A stretch of DNA of 44,039 nucleotides from Oryzomonas sp. (GCA_031292255.1 JARLHN010000027.1:1-44039); one strand, 5' to 3'. Positions 7,675 through 16,617 are shown, counted from the first letter of the stretch. A program made the numbers and translations. The notes: a model not told the origin generated them from the sequence alone.

Positions 7675-9522
7675 ATGACCGTCACTAGTTCAATGGCACA
7701 TTCCACGCCAAGTACAGTTGTTGATCGAGTACCAATCGTGAACGATTTTTCGATCACAACGGCCACCGTCAACGGCTCCGGCAGCCAAACTGCCAACAAC
7801 ACGCTACTTCGCGCCATTCATAAAATGGGTGTTCCGGTAAATGGCAAAAATATTTTCCCCTCCAATATTCAAGGGCTGCCCACATGGTTCACCATTCGTG
7901 TAAGCAAAGACGGCTACCTTGCACGGTGCGAACAGGCCGAGATATTAGTTGCGATGAACAAAGCGTCAAGCATGGAAGACATACAAAATATTGTATCAGG
8001 AGGAATCTGCCTCTATCCCGCCGATTTCCAGCTGCCGATCATGCGTGACGACGTGACTTTTTATCAGATGCCGGTGAATGAGCTGGTCATGCAGTCCGGA
8101 GCGGAGGCCAAACTTAAGCCGTACGTCGCCAATATGGTGTACGTCGGTACGCTGGCATACCTGCTGAATATCGATCTGGCAGAAATAGAGGCTGCGTTGT
8201 CATATAACTTCAATGGCAAGCAGAAAGCGATGGAGTTGAACTACGCAACGGCCAAGGCTGCATATGATTGGGCAGATGCAAATCTTGACAAGATTGACCC
8301 GTTCCGAATTGAGCGGATGAGCAAGACCGCTGGAACGTTACTGATTGATGGCAATACCGCTGCTGCACTGGGCGCAATCTTTGGCGGTGTGCAATTTGTG
8401 GCCTGGTATCCGATCACTCCTTCAACATCCATTGTCGATAATCTGAGTGAGTATCTCCCCAAGCTTCGCCGTGAAGCTGACGGGAAAGCCACCTACGCAA
8501 TCGTGCAGGCAGAAGATGAGTTGGCAGTTATCGGCATGGTCGTTGGGGCTGGATGGGCCGGAGCACGATCTATGACCGCGACTTCAGGTCCGGGCTTGTC
8601 GCTGATGACCGAATTTGTGGGGTACGCTTATTTTGCGGAAATACCAGCGGTTATTTGGGACGTCCAGCGTATGGGGCCATCCACCGGTTTGCCGACACGA
8701 GTTGCGCAAGACGATCTGCTGACCGCGTACACACTTGGTCATGGAGACGGCAGGCATGTCTGCCTGATTCCTGCATCGATTGCCGAATGTTTTGAATTTG
8801 GCGGAACTGCACTTGATCTGGCCGAACGACTGCAAACTCCTGTGATTGTGTTGAGCGATCTTGATCTTGGCCTGAACCTCTGGCCGACGCGACCCTTTGA
8901 GTATCCAACCAAACCGCTTGACCGAGGCAAGGTCCTTTCTGCCGAAGATCTCACCCGTTTGCAGGGAGAATGGCAACGGTATGCCGATATAGATGGCGAT
9001 GGAATCTGCTACCGGACTCTGCCTGGTACAAACCATCCGGCAGCGGCGTATTTCACCCGTGGTACCGGTCACAATGAGGCAGCCGGATACAGTGAGCGCC
9101 CAGAAGACTGGTCGGCTAACCTGAGCCGCCTGGCGAAAAAGCACGATTATGCGCGCACAATCATACCTGCACCGGTTACTGAGCTGGTTGATGGCGCGGG
9201 AGCCGGAATAATCTCGTATGGCACCAACGACCCTGCAGTCCAGGAAGCACGGGATATTTTGAAAGCGGCAGGGATATCAACTTCATACCTGCGGTTGCGT
9301 GCGCTGCCATTGGAGAGCAAGCTTACGGAATTTATCCAGAGGCATAAACGCATATATGTCATCGAAAACAATCTGGATGGGCAGATGCATTCACTCATAC
9401 AACTGCATACACCTGCCGATGCTGACCGTATTATTTCTGTTGCCAAGTGCGACGGCCTTCCCTTGACTGCACACTGGATACGTGAATCCATTGTGGCCCA
9501 TGAAGCAAAGGAGCAAGCATGA
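7675..9522 (+). CDS. korA: 2-oxoacid:ferredoxin oxidoreductase, fused gamma-alpha subunit
   Basis: The 615-residue product joins an N-terminal gamma domain (about 25-200; GSGSQTANNTLLRAI, KNIFPSNIQGLP) to an alpha domain (about 215-600). The alpha domain has WYPITPSTSIVDNL, QAEDELAVIGMVVGAGWAGA and TSGPGLSLM. This is the usual fused KorA architecture of enzymes that oxidatively decarboxylate 2-oxoglutarate or related acids to acyl-CoA, or run the reverse reaction, with ferredoxin. GAGGTAAAAGC precedes the ATG, and the stop overlaps korB by ATGA. No separate ferredoxin-type delta subunit is encoded nearby. The exact 2-oxoacid cannot be decided from sequence. Confidence 0.88.
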   Translation: MTVTSSMAHSTPSTVVDRVPIVNDFSITTATVNGSGSQTANNTLLRAIHKMGVPVNGKNIFPSNIQGLPTWFTIRVSKDGYLARCEQAEILVAMNKASSMEDIQNIVSGGICLYPADFQLPIMRDDVTFYQMPVNELVMQSGAEAKLKPYVANMVYVGTLAYLLNIDLAEIEAALSYNFNGKQKAMELNYATAKAAYDWADANLDKIDPFRIERMSKTAGTLLIDGNTAAALGAIFGGVQFVAWYPITPSTSIVDNLSEYLPKLRREADGKATYAIVQAEDELAVIGMVVGAGWAGARSMTATSGPGLSLMTEFVGYAYFAEIPAVIWDVQRMGPSTGLPTRVAQDDLLTAYTLGHGDGRHVCLIPASIAECFEFGGTALDLAERLQTPVIVLSDLDLGLNLWPTRPFEYPTKPLDRGKVLSAEDLTRLQGEWQRYADIDGDGICYRTLPGTNHPAAAYFTRGTGHNEAAGYSERPEDWSANLSRLAKKHDYARTIIPAPVTELVDGAGAGIISYGTNDPAVQEARDILKAAGISTSYLRLRALPLESKLTEFIQRHKRIYVIENNLDGQMHSLIQLHTPADADRIISVAKCDGLPLTAHWIRESIVAHEAKEQA

Positions 9523-10550
9523 CTACTACCGCTACCCTCAACCGCCTCGGCTTGAGCAAAACCGATTACAACGGAGCGCCATCAACTCTCTGCAACGGAT
9601 GTGGCCACTACTCGATCGCCAACATCATAAACGGTGCCGCATACGATCTCTCACTCGATCTGACACGCATCGCCAAATTCAGTGGTATTGGCTGCTCGAG
9701 CAAAAGTCCCACCTACTTCCTTGGTCGATCGCACAGCATCAACGGTCTGCATGGACGCATGCCGTCACTCGCCACCGGGGCTACAACCGTCAATAGGGAT
9801 CTGGTGGCCATCGGCGTCAGCGGCGATGGGGACACCGGATCGATCGGTCTCGGTCAATTCAAACATCTTCTCCGCCGTAATGTCGATATGGTCTACATCA
9901 TTGAGAACAATGGCGTCTACGGTCTGACCAAGGGGCAACTTTCCGCTACCGCCGATCTGGGGCAGAAGATGAAACATGGCGGCTTGAACGAAACTCCACC
10001 GCTCGATCTCTGCCTTGAAGCGATCGTTGCCGGGTGTGGCTTCGTTGCACGATCATTTGCCGGCGACGCCAGGCAATTGCAGTCACTGCTCAAGGCCGCT
10101 TTCTCCCATCATGGCACGGCGGTGGTCAATGTTATCAGCCCGTGCGTCACCTTCAACAGTGGCGAAGGCTCTACCAAGAGTTACATTTGGGCTAAGGAGC
10201 ATGGCCTGCCGCTGCATGAAATCGGTTTTATCCCTTTGGAGCATGATGAGATCCGGGCTGACTATGAACCGGGTACGATCCGCGAAGTAACGATGCACGA
10301 TGGGACAGTCATTCGCTTGAAGAAAATAGGACAGGAGCATGACCCGGCGGATCGGATGGCTGCCATCAAGTTGTTGGAAGATGAAAGGGACGGACAGTTT
10401 TTTGCCACAGGCTTGCTGTATGTGAACGAGGAACGATGGACGTTGGTCGAACAGGCAAAACTGGTCGATATGCCGCTGGTCCAATTGCCGAATGAAAGGT
10501 TGCGCCCGTCGAAGGCGGCACTGGATCAAATCAACGCCGAATTAACGTAG
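9519..10550 (+). CDS. korB: 2-oxoacid:ferredoxin oxidoreductase, beta (thiamine diphosphate) subunit
   Basis: The 343 residues include the cluster-binding STLCNGCGHYS near residue 25, the TPP/Mg motif GDGDTGSIGLGQF followed by ENNGVYGLTKGQ, and NVISPCVTFN, all typical of the beta subunit. It overlaps korA by four bases and should form the active complex with it. The C-terminal 70 residues are the common KorB extension. A 65-base copy of its 3' end, with a frameshift, lies at 2901-2965. Confidence 0.9.
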   Translation: MTTTATLNRLGLSKTDYNGAPSTLCNGCGHYSIANIINGAAYDLSLDLTRIAKFSGIGCSSKSPTYFLGRSHSINGLHGRMPSLATGATTVNRDLVAIGVSGDGDTGSIGLGQFKHLLRRNVDMVYIIENNGVYGLTKGQLSATADLGQKMKHGGLNETPPLDLCLEAIVAGCGFVARSFAGDARQLQSLLKAAFSHHGTAVVNVISPCVTFNSGEGSTKSYIWAKEHGLPLHEIGFIPLEHDEIRADYEPGTIREVTMHDGTVIRLKKIGQEHDPADRMAAIKLLEDERDGQFFATGLLYVNEERWTLVEQAKLVDMPLVQLPNERLRPSKAALDQINAELT

Positions 10551-10584
10551 CTGCAACATAATCGTCACCGTGAAGGGAGATCCA

Positions 10585-10773
10585 ATGTCACCAAAAGCAG
10601 AAAACAAAACCTGCGGCTCTAACGCTGAACACCAAGGACACCTTTGTGAATTGGAAAGCCAGCAAGAATGGGACATCATCAGACAAGTCACCGACCATCC
10701 GGCTGTACGCTGTGAGAACTGTGGCAACGAGGCGAATTCAGCCAGAAATGTCTGTATGCCCACAAAACTATAA
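10585..10773 (+). CDS. Small cysteine-rich protein of unknown function
   Basis: The 62-residue product has Cys at [12 protein letters not shown] and NVC plus two His residues in the first third. The CENCG knuckle suggests a zinc-ribbon or similar metal site. The ATG follows AAGGGAGATCC. It lies between korB (34 bases) and rubrerythrin (13 bases), so it is probably co-transcribed with them. I do not recognise a named family. Confidence 0.6.
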   Translation: MSPKAENKTCGSNAEHQGHLCELESQQEWDIIRQVTDHPAVRCENCGNEANSARNVCMPTKL

Positions 10774-10786
10774 AGGAGAAGAGCAC

Positions 10787-11329
10787 ATGAAGAAGTTTGT
10801 TTGCACCATTTGCGGTTATGTTCACGAGGGAGATGCACCGCCGGCGGAATGCCCTCAATGCAAGGCTCCGGCAGATAAGTTCGTGCTCAAGGATGAAAGT
10901 ATCCTCAGCTGGGCCGATGAGCACAAAATCGGCGTCGCCCAGGGTGTCGATCAGGAAATTATCGAAGGGCTAAGGCGAAACTTCACGGGTGAGTGCACAG
11001 AGGTGGGGATGTATCTGGCGATGAGCCGTCAGGCTGACCGTGAGGGATATCCCGAAGTTGCAGAGGCCTATAAGCGTATTGCTTTTGAAGAGGCCGAACA
11101 TGCTGCCAAGTTTGCAGAATTACTGGGTGAAGTTGTGACTGCTGACACCAAGACTAACCTGCAAATGCGCGTTGACGCTGAAAACGGCGCCTGCAAAGGC
11201 AAAAAAGACCTGGCAACCAAAGCCAAGCAACTCAACTACGATGCGATTCATGACACTGTTCACGAGATGTGCAAGGATGAGGCGCGCCATGGTCAAGCTT
11301 TTGCTGGGTTGTTGAAACGTTATTTCTAA
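10787..11329 (+). CDS. Rubrerythrin with N-terminal rubredoxin domain (reverse-type)
   Basis: The 180-residue protein starts with a rubredoxin-like Fe(Cys)4 site ([11 protein letters not shown], then CPQCKAP). A four-helix diiron domain follows with E-x(2)-H ligand sets ([20 protein letters not shown] and, near the end, DEARHGQAF). Domain order is reversed compared with classical rubrerythrin, as in oxygen-induced reverse rubrerythrins acting as NADH-dependent peroxidases in anaerobes. The longer upstream frame is rejected because AAGGAGAAGAGCAC precedes this ATG. WrbA follows 17 bases later. A paralogous C-terminal fragment is at 6734-6919. Confidence 0.9.
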   Translation: MKKFVCTICGYVHEGDAPPAECPQCKAPADKFVLKDESILSWADEHKIGVAQGVDQEIIEGLRRNFTGECTEVGMYLAMSRQADREGYPEVAEAYKRIAFEEAEHAAKFAELLGEVVTADTKTNLQMRVDAENGACKGKKDLATKAKQLNYDAIHDTVHEMCKDEARHGQAFAGLLKRYF

Positions 11330-11346
11330 GAAAAGGAGAACGTTCT

Positions 11347-11958
11347 ATGAGCAAGGTATTGATTGTATATTACAGCATGTATGGCCACACCCACAAAATG
11401 GCAGAAGCGGTTGCAACGGGTGCTAAAGAGGTTGAAGGGTGCGAGGTGACCATAAAACGCGTCCCAGAGACATTAACGCCTGAGATACTCGCGATGATGG
11501 GAGCGCTCGATGCCCAGAAGAGCATAGCGCATATCCCTGTCGCTACAGTCGATGATCTGGTATCGGCAGACGCTATTATTTTCGGCACGCCGACACGTTT
11601 TGGCGGCATGTGCGGCCAAATGCGCCAGTTTCTCGATGCCACAGGAGGGCTCTGGGCAAAAGGTGCGCTGGTCGGTAAGGTCGGCAGCGTCTTCACCAGT
11701 TGCGGAACTCAGCATGGCGGCCAGGAAGCGACCATCCTCGGGTTCCACACCACCCTATTGCATCACGGTATGGTGGTCGTCGGCCTTCCCTACGCTTTTG
11801 CCGGGCAGATGGATAACAGCGAGATAACCGGTGGCTCACCCTACGGTGCCGGCACGGTTGCCGGCACCCAGGGTGAAAGAACACCCACCGTCAATGAACT
11901 TGCAGGTGCGCGTTTTCAAGGAGTGCATGTGGCTAGAATTTCCAAGAAATTGGCCTGA
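11347..11958 (+). CDS. wrbA: NAD(P)H:quinone oxidoreductase, WrbA type
   Basis: The 203-residue flavodoxin-like protein has the FMN phosphate loop [15 protein letters not shown]. It also has the WrbA segments [29 protein letters not shown] and [12 protein letters not shown]. WrbA enzymes reduce quinones by two electrons and prevent semiquinone cycling. Length is normal, and AAAGGAGAACG precedes the ATG. It closes a korAB-small protein-rubrerythrin-wrbA run with short gaps, consistent with one oxidative-stress operon. Confidence 0.9.
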   Translation: MSKVLIVYYSMYGHTHKMAEAVATGAKEVEGCEVTIKRVPETLTPEILAMMGALDAQKSIAHIPVATVDDLVSADAIIFGTPTRFGGMCGQMRQFLDATGGLWAKGALVGKVGSVFTSCGTQHGGQEATILGFHTTLLHHGMVVVGLPYAFAGQMDNSEITGGSPYGAGTVAGTQGERTPTVNELAGARFQGVHVARISKKLA

Positions 11959-12018
11959 CGTGTTTTAATGCTGACAGTAAGTGAGAATTGTCTGATGGCT
12001 GCTTATACGTTATAATGC

Positions 12019-12246
12019 ATGCCGGAACGTACTGAATGGCGGTCCGCCGAAGCGTCATACAAAGTCATCGCGCTGGACGCCGGTCATGTCTGCCGGAACC
12101 TTTATCTTGCCTGCGAAGCTGGTGGAGCAGGCACCTGTGCGATAGCGGCGTACAACCAATCGCTTGTCGATGAACTGCTGGGCGTTGATGGTAACGAGGA
12201 GTTCAGCATCAACATTGCCCCGGTCGGTAAAGTGAACTTGTCATGA
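12019..12246 (+). pseudogene. C-terminal remnant of a SagB/ThcOx-type nitroreductase
   Basis: The 75 codons carry ALDAGHVCRNLYLACEAGGA, GTCAIAAYNQ and FSINIAPVGKV. This is the C-terminal FMN-binding half of SagB-type nitroreductases, which run to about 200 residues or more. There is no ribosome site before the first ATG and the N-terminal half is absent. It is a further 3'-end fossil in the redox island. Confidence 0.7.
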
Positions 12247-12285
12247 TATGCGGCACAAGAAACTGAAATGAGCTAAAAGGACACC

Positions 12286-12900
12286 ATGGGAAATTACACC
12301 GTCGCAGTCATCGACTTTGAGACCACAGGGTTATCCCCTCATTGTGGCGACCGCACGATAGAAGTGGGGGCTGTTCTTGTTGCAAATAATCGGATTGTGG
12401 ACAGGTTCCAGAGTCTCATGAACCCCAAGATGAAACTATCAAGCTTCATTGAAGATTACACCGGCATTACCAACGGGATGCTGACAAAAGCCCCTGATAT
12501 CACCGATGTGATGAAGAAACTGAAGAAGTTTATTTCAACTCATTATCTGGTGGCGCATAACGCCTCATTCGATTCAAAATTTCTGGATGCTGAATTTTCC
12601 AGGATACAATTCAAAAGGATTAACGAATTCGCCTGCTCCATGCTGACCGCGCGAAGGGTATACCCGGACGCCCCGAACCACAAGCTCGAGACGCTGGTGC
12701 GCTACAAGCAATTGAAAACCGATGGCGTTCATCACCGGGCCTTGGCTGATGCCGAAATGACGGCCCACCTGTGGATGCGAATGATTGAGGATATCAAGTC
12801 GGCGTACAGTCGTAGCGTGGTCTCATTCGGACTTATGCAGCAGTTAGGAAAGACACAAAAAAAGAAGGTGCACGAGTTCCTGGCGGCGGCAATGCCATAG
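12286..12900 (+). CDS. DnaQ-like 3'-5' exonuclease
   Basis: The 204-residue protein contains the three DEDDh exonuclease motifs: Exo I DFETTG (residue 10), Exo II HNASFDSKF (about 92) and Exo III HHRALADAEMT (about 150). It resembles the epsilon proofreading subunit of DNA polymerase III and stand-alone relatives that trim single-stranded ends. AAAAGGACACC precedes the ATG. It lies between redox genes and an ABC exporter without close linkage to either, so its pathway is not fixed by context. Confidence 0.82.
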   Translation: MGNYTVAVIDFETTGLSPHCGDRTIEVGAVLVANNRIVDRFQSLMNPKMKLSSFIEDYTGITNGMLTKAPDITDVMKKLKKFISTHYLVAHNASFDSKFLDAEFSRIQFKRINEFACSMLTARRVYPDAPNHKLETLVRYKQLKTDGVHHRALADAEMTAHLWMRMIEDIKSAYSRSVVSFGLMQQLGKTQKKKVHEFLAAAMP

Positions 12901-13000
12901 CGATGGCAGATACATGGATAAACCGAAAATCATTTTCATAGAATAGCGGACAGGTCCTATTTCTTAATAAGTACGCCCTGTCGTGGAGGGTTGCCCGGCA

Positions 13001-13068
13001 ATGTGGGATTATCAGAACGCTCGCCTTGAAGCAGAGCGCCAAAAGGATGGTTTGTCTCCGAATGTTTG
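13001..13068 (+). CDS. Possible short upstream ORF coupled to the ABC ATPase
   Basis: An ATG preceded by GGAGGG at ten bases opens a 22-codon frame (MWDYQNARLEAERQKDGLSPN, then V). Its TGA overlaps the start of the ABC ATPase gene (ATGTTTGA). The ATPase has no good ribosome site of its own, so coupled re-initiation is plausible. It could instead be chance. No family is recognised. Confidence 0.35.
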
Positions 13069-13766
13069 AATTGAAAAACGTAACCAAACGTTACGATTCC
13101 CTTGTGGCTGTTGACAATGTATCCTTCTCTGTCAAGACGGGTGAGTGTTTTGCTCTGCTTGGACCTAATGGTGCCGGAAAGACGACAATCGTTAAGATGC
13201 TGCTCGACTTTACACGGCCGACATCGGGGAGCTTATCTTTAAACGGTATCCCGAGCATTCTGGCAGAATGCCGGCAATCAATCGGTTATCTTGCAGAAAA
13301 CCACCATATTCCATCATGTCTTTCAGGATGGCAATACCTCCAGCGTTGCGCTGAGTTGTTGGATATAAGCCGATCCGAGGCCATAGATCACTGCAGGCAT
13401 ATTGTCGAGCTGATCGGAATGCAGGGCAGGGAAGATGCAAAGGTCGGTACATATTCCAAGGGCATGATTCAACGGTTCGGATTAGGCGCTGCGCTCATGG
13501 GTGATCCCAAACTGTTAATTTTGGACGAGCCTACCTCCGGTTTGGATCCTATCGGTATCAGGGAAATACGCCAGCTCTTAGAGTCGCTCAAAGGCCAAGG
13601 CATGACTATTTTTCTGAATTCACACCTGCTTTCGGAAGTTGAAAAAATATGCGATACCGCGGCCATAATCAACCGCGGTAAGCTTTTGGTAAAAGACGCA
13701 ATTACCGCCATTGTCAAAGACGGTGAGACACTGGAAGATGTGTTTGTAAGGCTCGTGAGAGGTTGA
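13062..13766 (+). CDS. ABC transporter ATP-binding protein
   Basis: The 234-residue ATPase has Walker A GPNGAGKTT, signature YSKGMIQR (a variant of LSGGQ), Walker B LLILDEPTSGLDP and the H-loop NSHLLSEVE. The signature and short length fit ABC-2-type exporters, including NosF-like ATPases. I start at 13062 because it begins the first strand (MFELKNVTKRYD). Alternative in-frame ATGs at 13047 and 13026 lack better ribosome sites. The permease gene starts one base after its stop region (TGATATG). The substrate is unknown. Confidence 0.85.
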   Translation: MFELKNVTKRYDSLVAVDNVSFSVKTGECFALLGPNGAGKTTIVKMLLDFTRPTSGSLSLNGIPSILAECRQSIGYLAENHHIPSCLSGWQYLQRCAELLDISRSEAIDHCRHIVELIGMQGREDAKVGTYSKGMIQRFGLGAALMGDPKLLILDEPTSGLDPIGIREIRQLLESLKGQGMTIFLNSHLLSEVEKICDTAAIINRGKLLVKDAITAIVKDGETLEDVFVRLVRG

Positions 13767-13767
13767 T

Positions 13768-14616
13768 ATGGAAACTTCGAAAGCGCTTCTCCCCATTGCA
13801 AGGATTACTAAATATACGCTTATTGATGACGTGCGGCAGAGAAGTTTCGTCGTTATGTTCGTTATCTGCGCAATCTGCGTATTTCTTATTCGTGGTTGTT
13901 ATCAAGGCAATTACATCGTGAACGGACAGTCTCTTGATGCCAGGACCGTTGTCGGCGCTTTATCGAAAGTGACCTTCCACATCATTGGTGCAGGCGTGAT
14001 GGTCATAGCGGCTTTACTTTCGATGCGAATATTCAGGCGCGACCGTAACGAGGGGATGCAATCGTGTATTTTGTCCAAACCAATAGCCCGGTGGCAATAT
14101 GTCATGGGGAAGATCATTGGGTTATGGGTCTTATCCGTAACATTCATGTTCATCTTGCATGGCATTGTGTTCTTAATTACATCCATCAATTTGAAGGTTT
14201 TCATGCCGGAATACATCATTGCCTCGCTGCTATGTTCCATCAATCTGCTCTTTGTGATTATTGCGACGCTTCTTTTGTCGCTCACAATGCCCGACATTGT
14301 CGCTTTTCTTTGTGTTCTGGGCGTTGGTACCGTTGGCTTTGTAGCCGATGGCATAGCTGCTGCCAGCCAAAGTCAGATAGCACTGGCGATAGTGCAGCAA
14401 TCGGGCGGCCATCCGCAGTCGGACGTGACATGGTGGAAAGTTGTTTATTTTTTATGGCCAAAACTCTTAGGCGTTCAACAAGTGGCCTCTTCGTTGATTG
14501 GGAGAGAATCATTTCGTGGATTCGGACATTTCTATCCACTCATCAATGTCCTTCTTTACTGCCTTATTCTTGGTGCAGTGCTTTTCAAGCGTTTTAAGAA
14601 TGAAGACATTGTCTAG
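13768..14616 (+). CDS. ABC-2-type transporter permease
   Basis: The 282-residue protein has about six hydrophobic helices (near residues 27-48, 70-90, 112-135, 150-175, 180-200 and 255-275). The loop FRRDRNEGMQSCILSKPIARWQYVMGK matches the conserved cytoplasmic loop of ABC-2/NosY-like permeases. It directly follows its ATPase and should form the exporter with it. An extracellular loop with several Gln and Trp residues lies near 205-225. No nos or copper genes are nearby, so a NosFY role is not supported. Confidence 0.78.
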   Translation: METSKALLPIARITKYTLIDDVRQRSFVVMFVICAICVFLIRGCYQGNYIVNGQSLDARTVVGALSKVTFHIIGAGVMVIAALLSMRIFRRDRNEGMQSCILSKPIARWQYVMGKIIGLWVLSVTFMFILHGIVFLITSINLKVFMPEYIIASLLCSINLLFVIIATLLLSLTMPDIVAFLCVLGVGTVGFVADGIAAASQSQIALAIVQQSGGHPQSDVTWWKVVYFLWPKLLGVQQVASSLIGRESFRGFGHFYPLINVLLYCLILGAVLFKRFKNEDIV

Positions 14617-14857
14617 TTTAACGAGCGGTCAAAAAGCCGGAGGACAGGGGTGAATGACAGTTCCTTCTAAAAAATTCGATGATACAGACACAACTGTGGA
14701 TCGGTTTGGTGATTTGACTCGTTTTGCAGCATTATCGGCGTTGAGGTTGACCCACCTGCTATTTATTATAGCTTATTGAATTTACTACAGGTATGGGGCA
14801 ATCTGGCCGCCGATGCCGGGTCAACTTTCAAAGCCGATCCGCAGGGAGAAACGATAA
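14617..14857. other. Non-coding or decayed stretch
   Basis: No frame with a start and ribosome site is present. Short open stretches resemble decayed coding sequence, but none is recognisable. Confidence 0.4.
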
Positions 14858-15079
14858 TTCCCGGAACGGGGCATTATCGTTGGAGACAACCGCAAATACC
14901 AGCACATCTCGACAAAGATCAACAAGATTTTCCAACAGATCACCCCTGAGATGGTAACCTTTTCCATCGCCGAATCCTGGCAGGACGTCACCCACTCCCT
15001 CACACTGTTCGGTTCTGCGAAGTCATCTACTTACCGCATCAAATCCCTCATCAAGCACCGCTTCATCCATATTCTCTGA
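14858..15079 (+). pseudogene. Unrecognised gene remnant (C-terminal coding fragment)
   Basis: A 73-codon frame without a start reads GIIVGDNRKYQHISTKINK, then QQITPEMVTFSIAESWQD and an ending KSLIKHRFIHIL. Composition and codon use look genuinely coding, and the frame is closed upstream by a stop at 14855. I do not recognise the family. It is probably the 3' end of a gene deleted on its left side. The 226 bases after it, up to the lexA start, hold only promoter sequence. Confidence 0.4.
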
Positions 15080-15268
15080 TGTGCTCCAACAGACGCTCTG
15101 CCAAGAGTTCACCGTTGGCCCCTTTAGTCATTGTTTGTCTTGTGTCCGGCTCTTCTCCTCTTGATGGCCAGCAGCAGAACTGATTTCACAGAAATCGACC
15201 ATCGCGCAATTTGTTTTTTTATCACAGCACATTGGGTATCGAAATCCTCTCGAACCTGCATTCTATTC

Positions 15269-15319
15269 TTGACAGCACCAGCCGAATTCCGGTATACGTA
15301 GTCATATGACTACGTATAC
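15269..15319 (+). promoter_or_regulatory. lexA promoter with a perfect 28-bp palindromic operator spanning the start codon
   Basis: A consensus -35 box TTGACA lies at 15269-15274. About 17-18 bases later the sequence GTATAC/TATACG acts as -10 and begins a perfect palindrome at 15292-15319. Its half-site is GTATACGTAGTCAT, followed by its exact reverse complement. The centre is the A of the lexA ATG. Transcription would start a few bases before or at that codon and no Shine-Dalgarno is present, so the message may be leaderless. Repressor bound here would cover the -10, start site and start codon. Confidence 0.75.
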
Positions 15320-15932
15320 TTCAAAAAACCCAACGGAACTGACTCAACGCCAACGCCAGGTGTTCCAGTTCATCGTGTCGTATTCTGACAGCAAAGGGTT
15401 TCCGCCCAGCCAGCGGGATATCGCCAAGCACCTGAATGTGTCTGGCACACTGCCCATTATGAGGCACCTGGATGCATTGGAGCGCAAGGGTTACATCAAG
15501 CGTGAAAACGTGAACCGGGGGATCGCATTGACGACGCCTCACAGCCGAAACGTTTCCCTGCCTATCGTGGGCACCGTTCGAGCTGGACAACTCTCCACGG
15601 CTATCGAGGACATACAGGGATACTTTTCTGTTGATCAGGTGGCTGTCAGGGGAGATGGATGTTTCTTTTTGAGAGTCAGCGGCGAGTCCATGATCACTGC
15701 CGGTATCTTTGACGGCGACCTGGTCTTGGTACGCCCGCAAAAGAATGCCGACAACCGGGAGATCGTGGTCGCCATGGTCGATGGCGATGCAACCGTCAAG
15801 CGGTTCTTTCGGGAGTCAGGTTACATCCGGCTGCAACCGGAGAACCCGGACATGGAGCCGATCATCGTTCGCCCAGAGGATGGCGAAGTCAGCATTGTCG
15901 GCAAGGTGATTGGTGTCTTTCGGCAACTGTAG
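15306..15932 (+). CDS. lexA: LexA-family SOS repressor (S24 autoprotease)
   Basis: The 208-residue product has an N-terminal winged helix (LTQRQRQVFQFIVSYSDSKG and PSQRDIAKHLNVSGT) and a C-terminal S24 peptidase domain. The cleavage site is Ala93-Gly94 in VGTVRAG, with catalytic Ser128 in SGESMI and Lys165 in ATVKRFF. All residues for RecA-stimulated self-cleavage are present. The only plausible start is the ATG in the centre of a 28-bp palindrome, without a Shine-Dalgarno, so autoregulation is expected. Small uncharacterised genes downstream may belong to its regulon. The symbol reflects the family; this may be one of several LexA paralogues in the genome. Confidence 0.9.
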   Translation: MTTYTSKNPTELTQRQRQVFQFIVSYSDSKGFPPSQRDIAKHLNVSGTLPIMRHLDALERKGYIKRENVNRGIALTTPHSRNVSLPIVGTVRAGQLSTAIEDIQGYFSVDQVAVRGDGCFFLRVSGESMITAGIFDGDLVLVRPQKNADNREIVVAMVDGDATVKRFFRESGYIRLQPENPDMEPIIVRPEDGEVSIVGKVIGVFRQL

Positions 15933-15955
15933 GCCAAAAAATCAGGAGGGATGAT

Positions 15956-16144
15956 ATGGAACCCATTACGTTGTGTGGAATCGTGATAGTGGCATTTGGT
16001 TTGTGGATCGAATGTGAATCACTGGTACAAAGGGTTGCCCGATCCTTTTGTCGCAGCAACCTGCTGAAGGGAATAATTGCAATGGTAACGGCCGAGAGAA
16101 AGCCTGTCTTCGTGAACCGGTATGCTCCTTACTCCCCTCGCTAG
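15956..16144 (+). CDS. Small membrane-associated protein downstream of lexA, unknown function
   Basis: The 62-residue product has one hydrophobic segment (about residues 4-19, ITLCGIVIVAFGLWI) and a basic C-terminal part. It starts 23 bases after the lexA stop with AGGAGGGATGAT before the ATG, so it is probably co-transcribed and SOS-regulated. A one-helix peptide induced with lexA would be reminiscent of small SOS membrane proteins such as cell-division inhibitors. No homology is recognised and this is only an analogy. Confidence 0.5.
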   Translation: MEPITLCGIVIVAFGLWIECESLVQRVARSFCRSNLLKGIIAMVTAERKPVFVNRYAPYSPR

Positions 16145-16320
16145 ATTTGCAGTTTATGTGTGTATCCCGGCCGGCAGACACAATTTCATGCCTGCCAATA
16201 TTCTCGCTTTAAGACCTGCCCCCGTTCCCAGTCGTCTCCCCCTCATTTTTTCACAACAAGCCAGATACGGCCACATTTGATGTGTGGCCCCGTTTCCTTC
16301 CCGGACGCCTAAAAAAATTC

Positions 16321-16373
16321 AATTGTCATTATATTATTTATTTATTGACAATTAAATAATCAAATGTATTCTG
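16321..16373 (+). promoter_or_regulatory. Promoter with overlapping inverted repeat before the RHH gene
   Basis: TTGACA at 16345-16350 and TATTCT at 16367-16372 form a sigma-70-type promoter with a 16-base spacer. AATTGTCA (16321-16328) and TGACAATT (16346-16353) form an inverted repeat whose right arm covers the -35 box. It is a plausible operator, perhaps for the RHH protein encoded next. The stretch 16145-16320 upstream shows no gene. Confidence 0.5.
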
Positions 16374-16398
16374 CCGTCCAGGAGACTTCACACAGCTA

Positions 16399-16617
16399 AT
16401 GACAGAATATCCGGAAAAACGACCGCGAGGACGGCAGAGAGGTTGGCGAAAACCGAACGCCATGCCGAGTCGGATACCTGCCATGCGGATTCCTGAGCAA
16501 CTCGAAGCTTGGTTGCGATGCGAGGCCGACAAACGCGGGCTGCGCCTCGTAGACATGGCCCGGATGATTCTGTTGGAAACCATGAGGAGGGAGAATGACC
16601 AGGAACGCCAGAGTTGA
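16399..16617 (+). CDS. Small basic protein, ribbon-helix-helix-like
   Basis: The 72-residue product has an Arg/Lys-rich start (KRPRGRQRGWRK). A segment RIPAMRIPEQLEAWLRCEAD, then RGLRLVDMARMILLE, follows the strand-helix-helix pattern of RHH (Arc/CopG-type) DNA-binding proteins. It overlaps the next gene by 23 bases. An RHH protein coupled to a second small gene and preceded by an operator-like repeat resembles an autoregulated pair. A toxin-antitoxin role is possible but unsupported by a recognisable toxin. Confidence 0.5.
   Translation: MTEYPEKRPRGRQRGWRKPNAMPSRIPAMRIPEQLEAWLRCEADKRGLRLVDMARMILLETMRRENDQERQS

Noticed and set aside
13062-14616. Assignment of the ABC pair as NosFY
   Set aside because: The proteins resemble NosF/NosY in type, but no nos, copper or denitrification genes are nearby.
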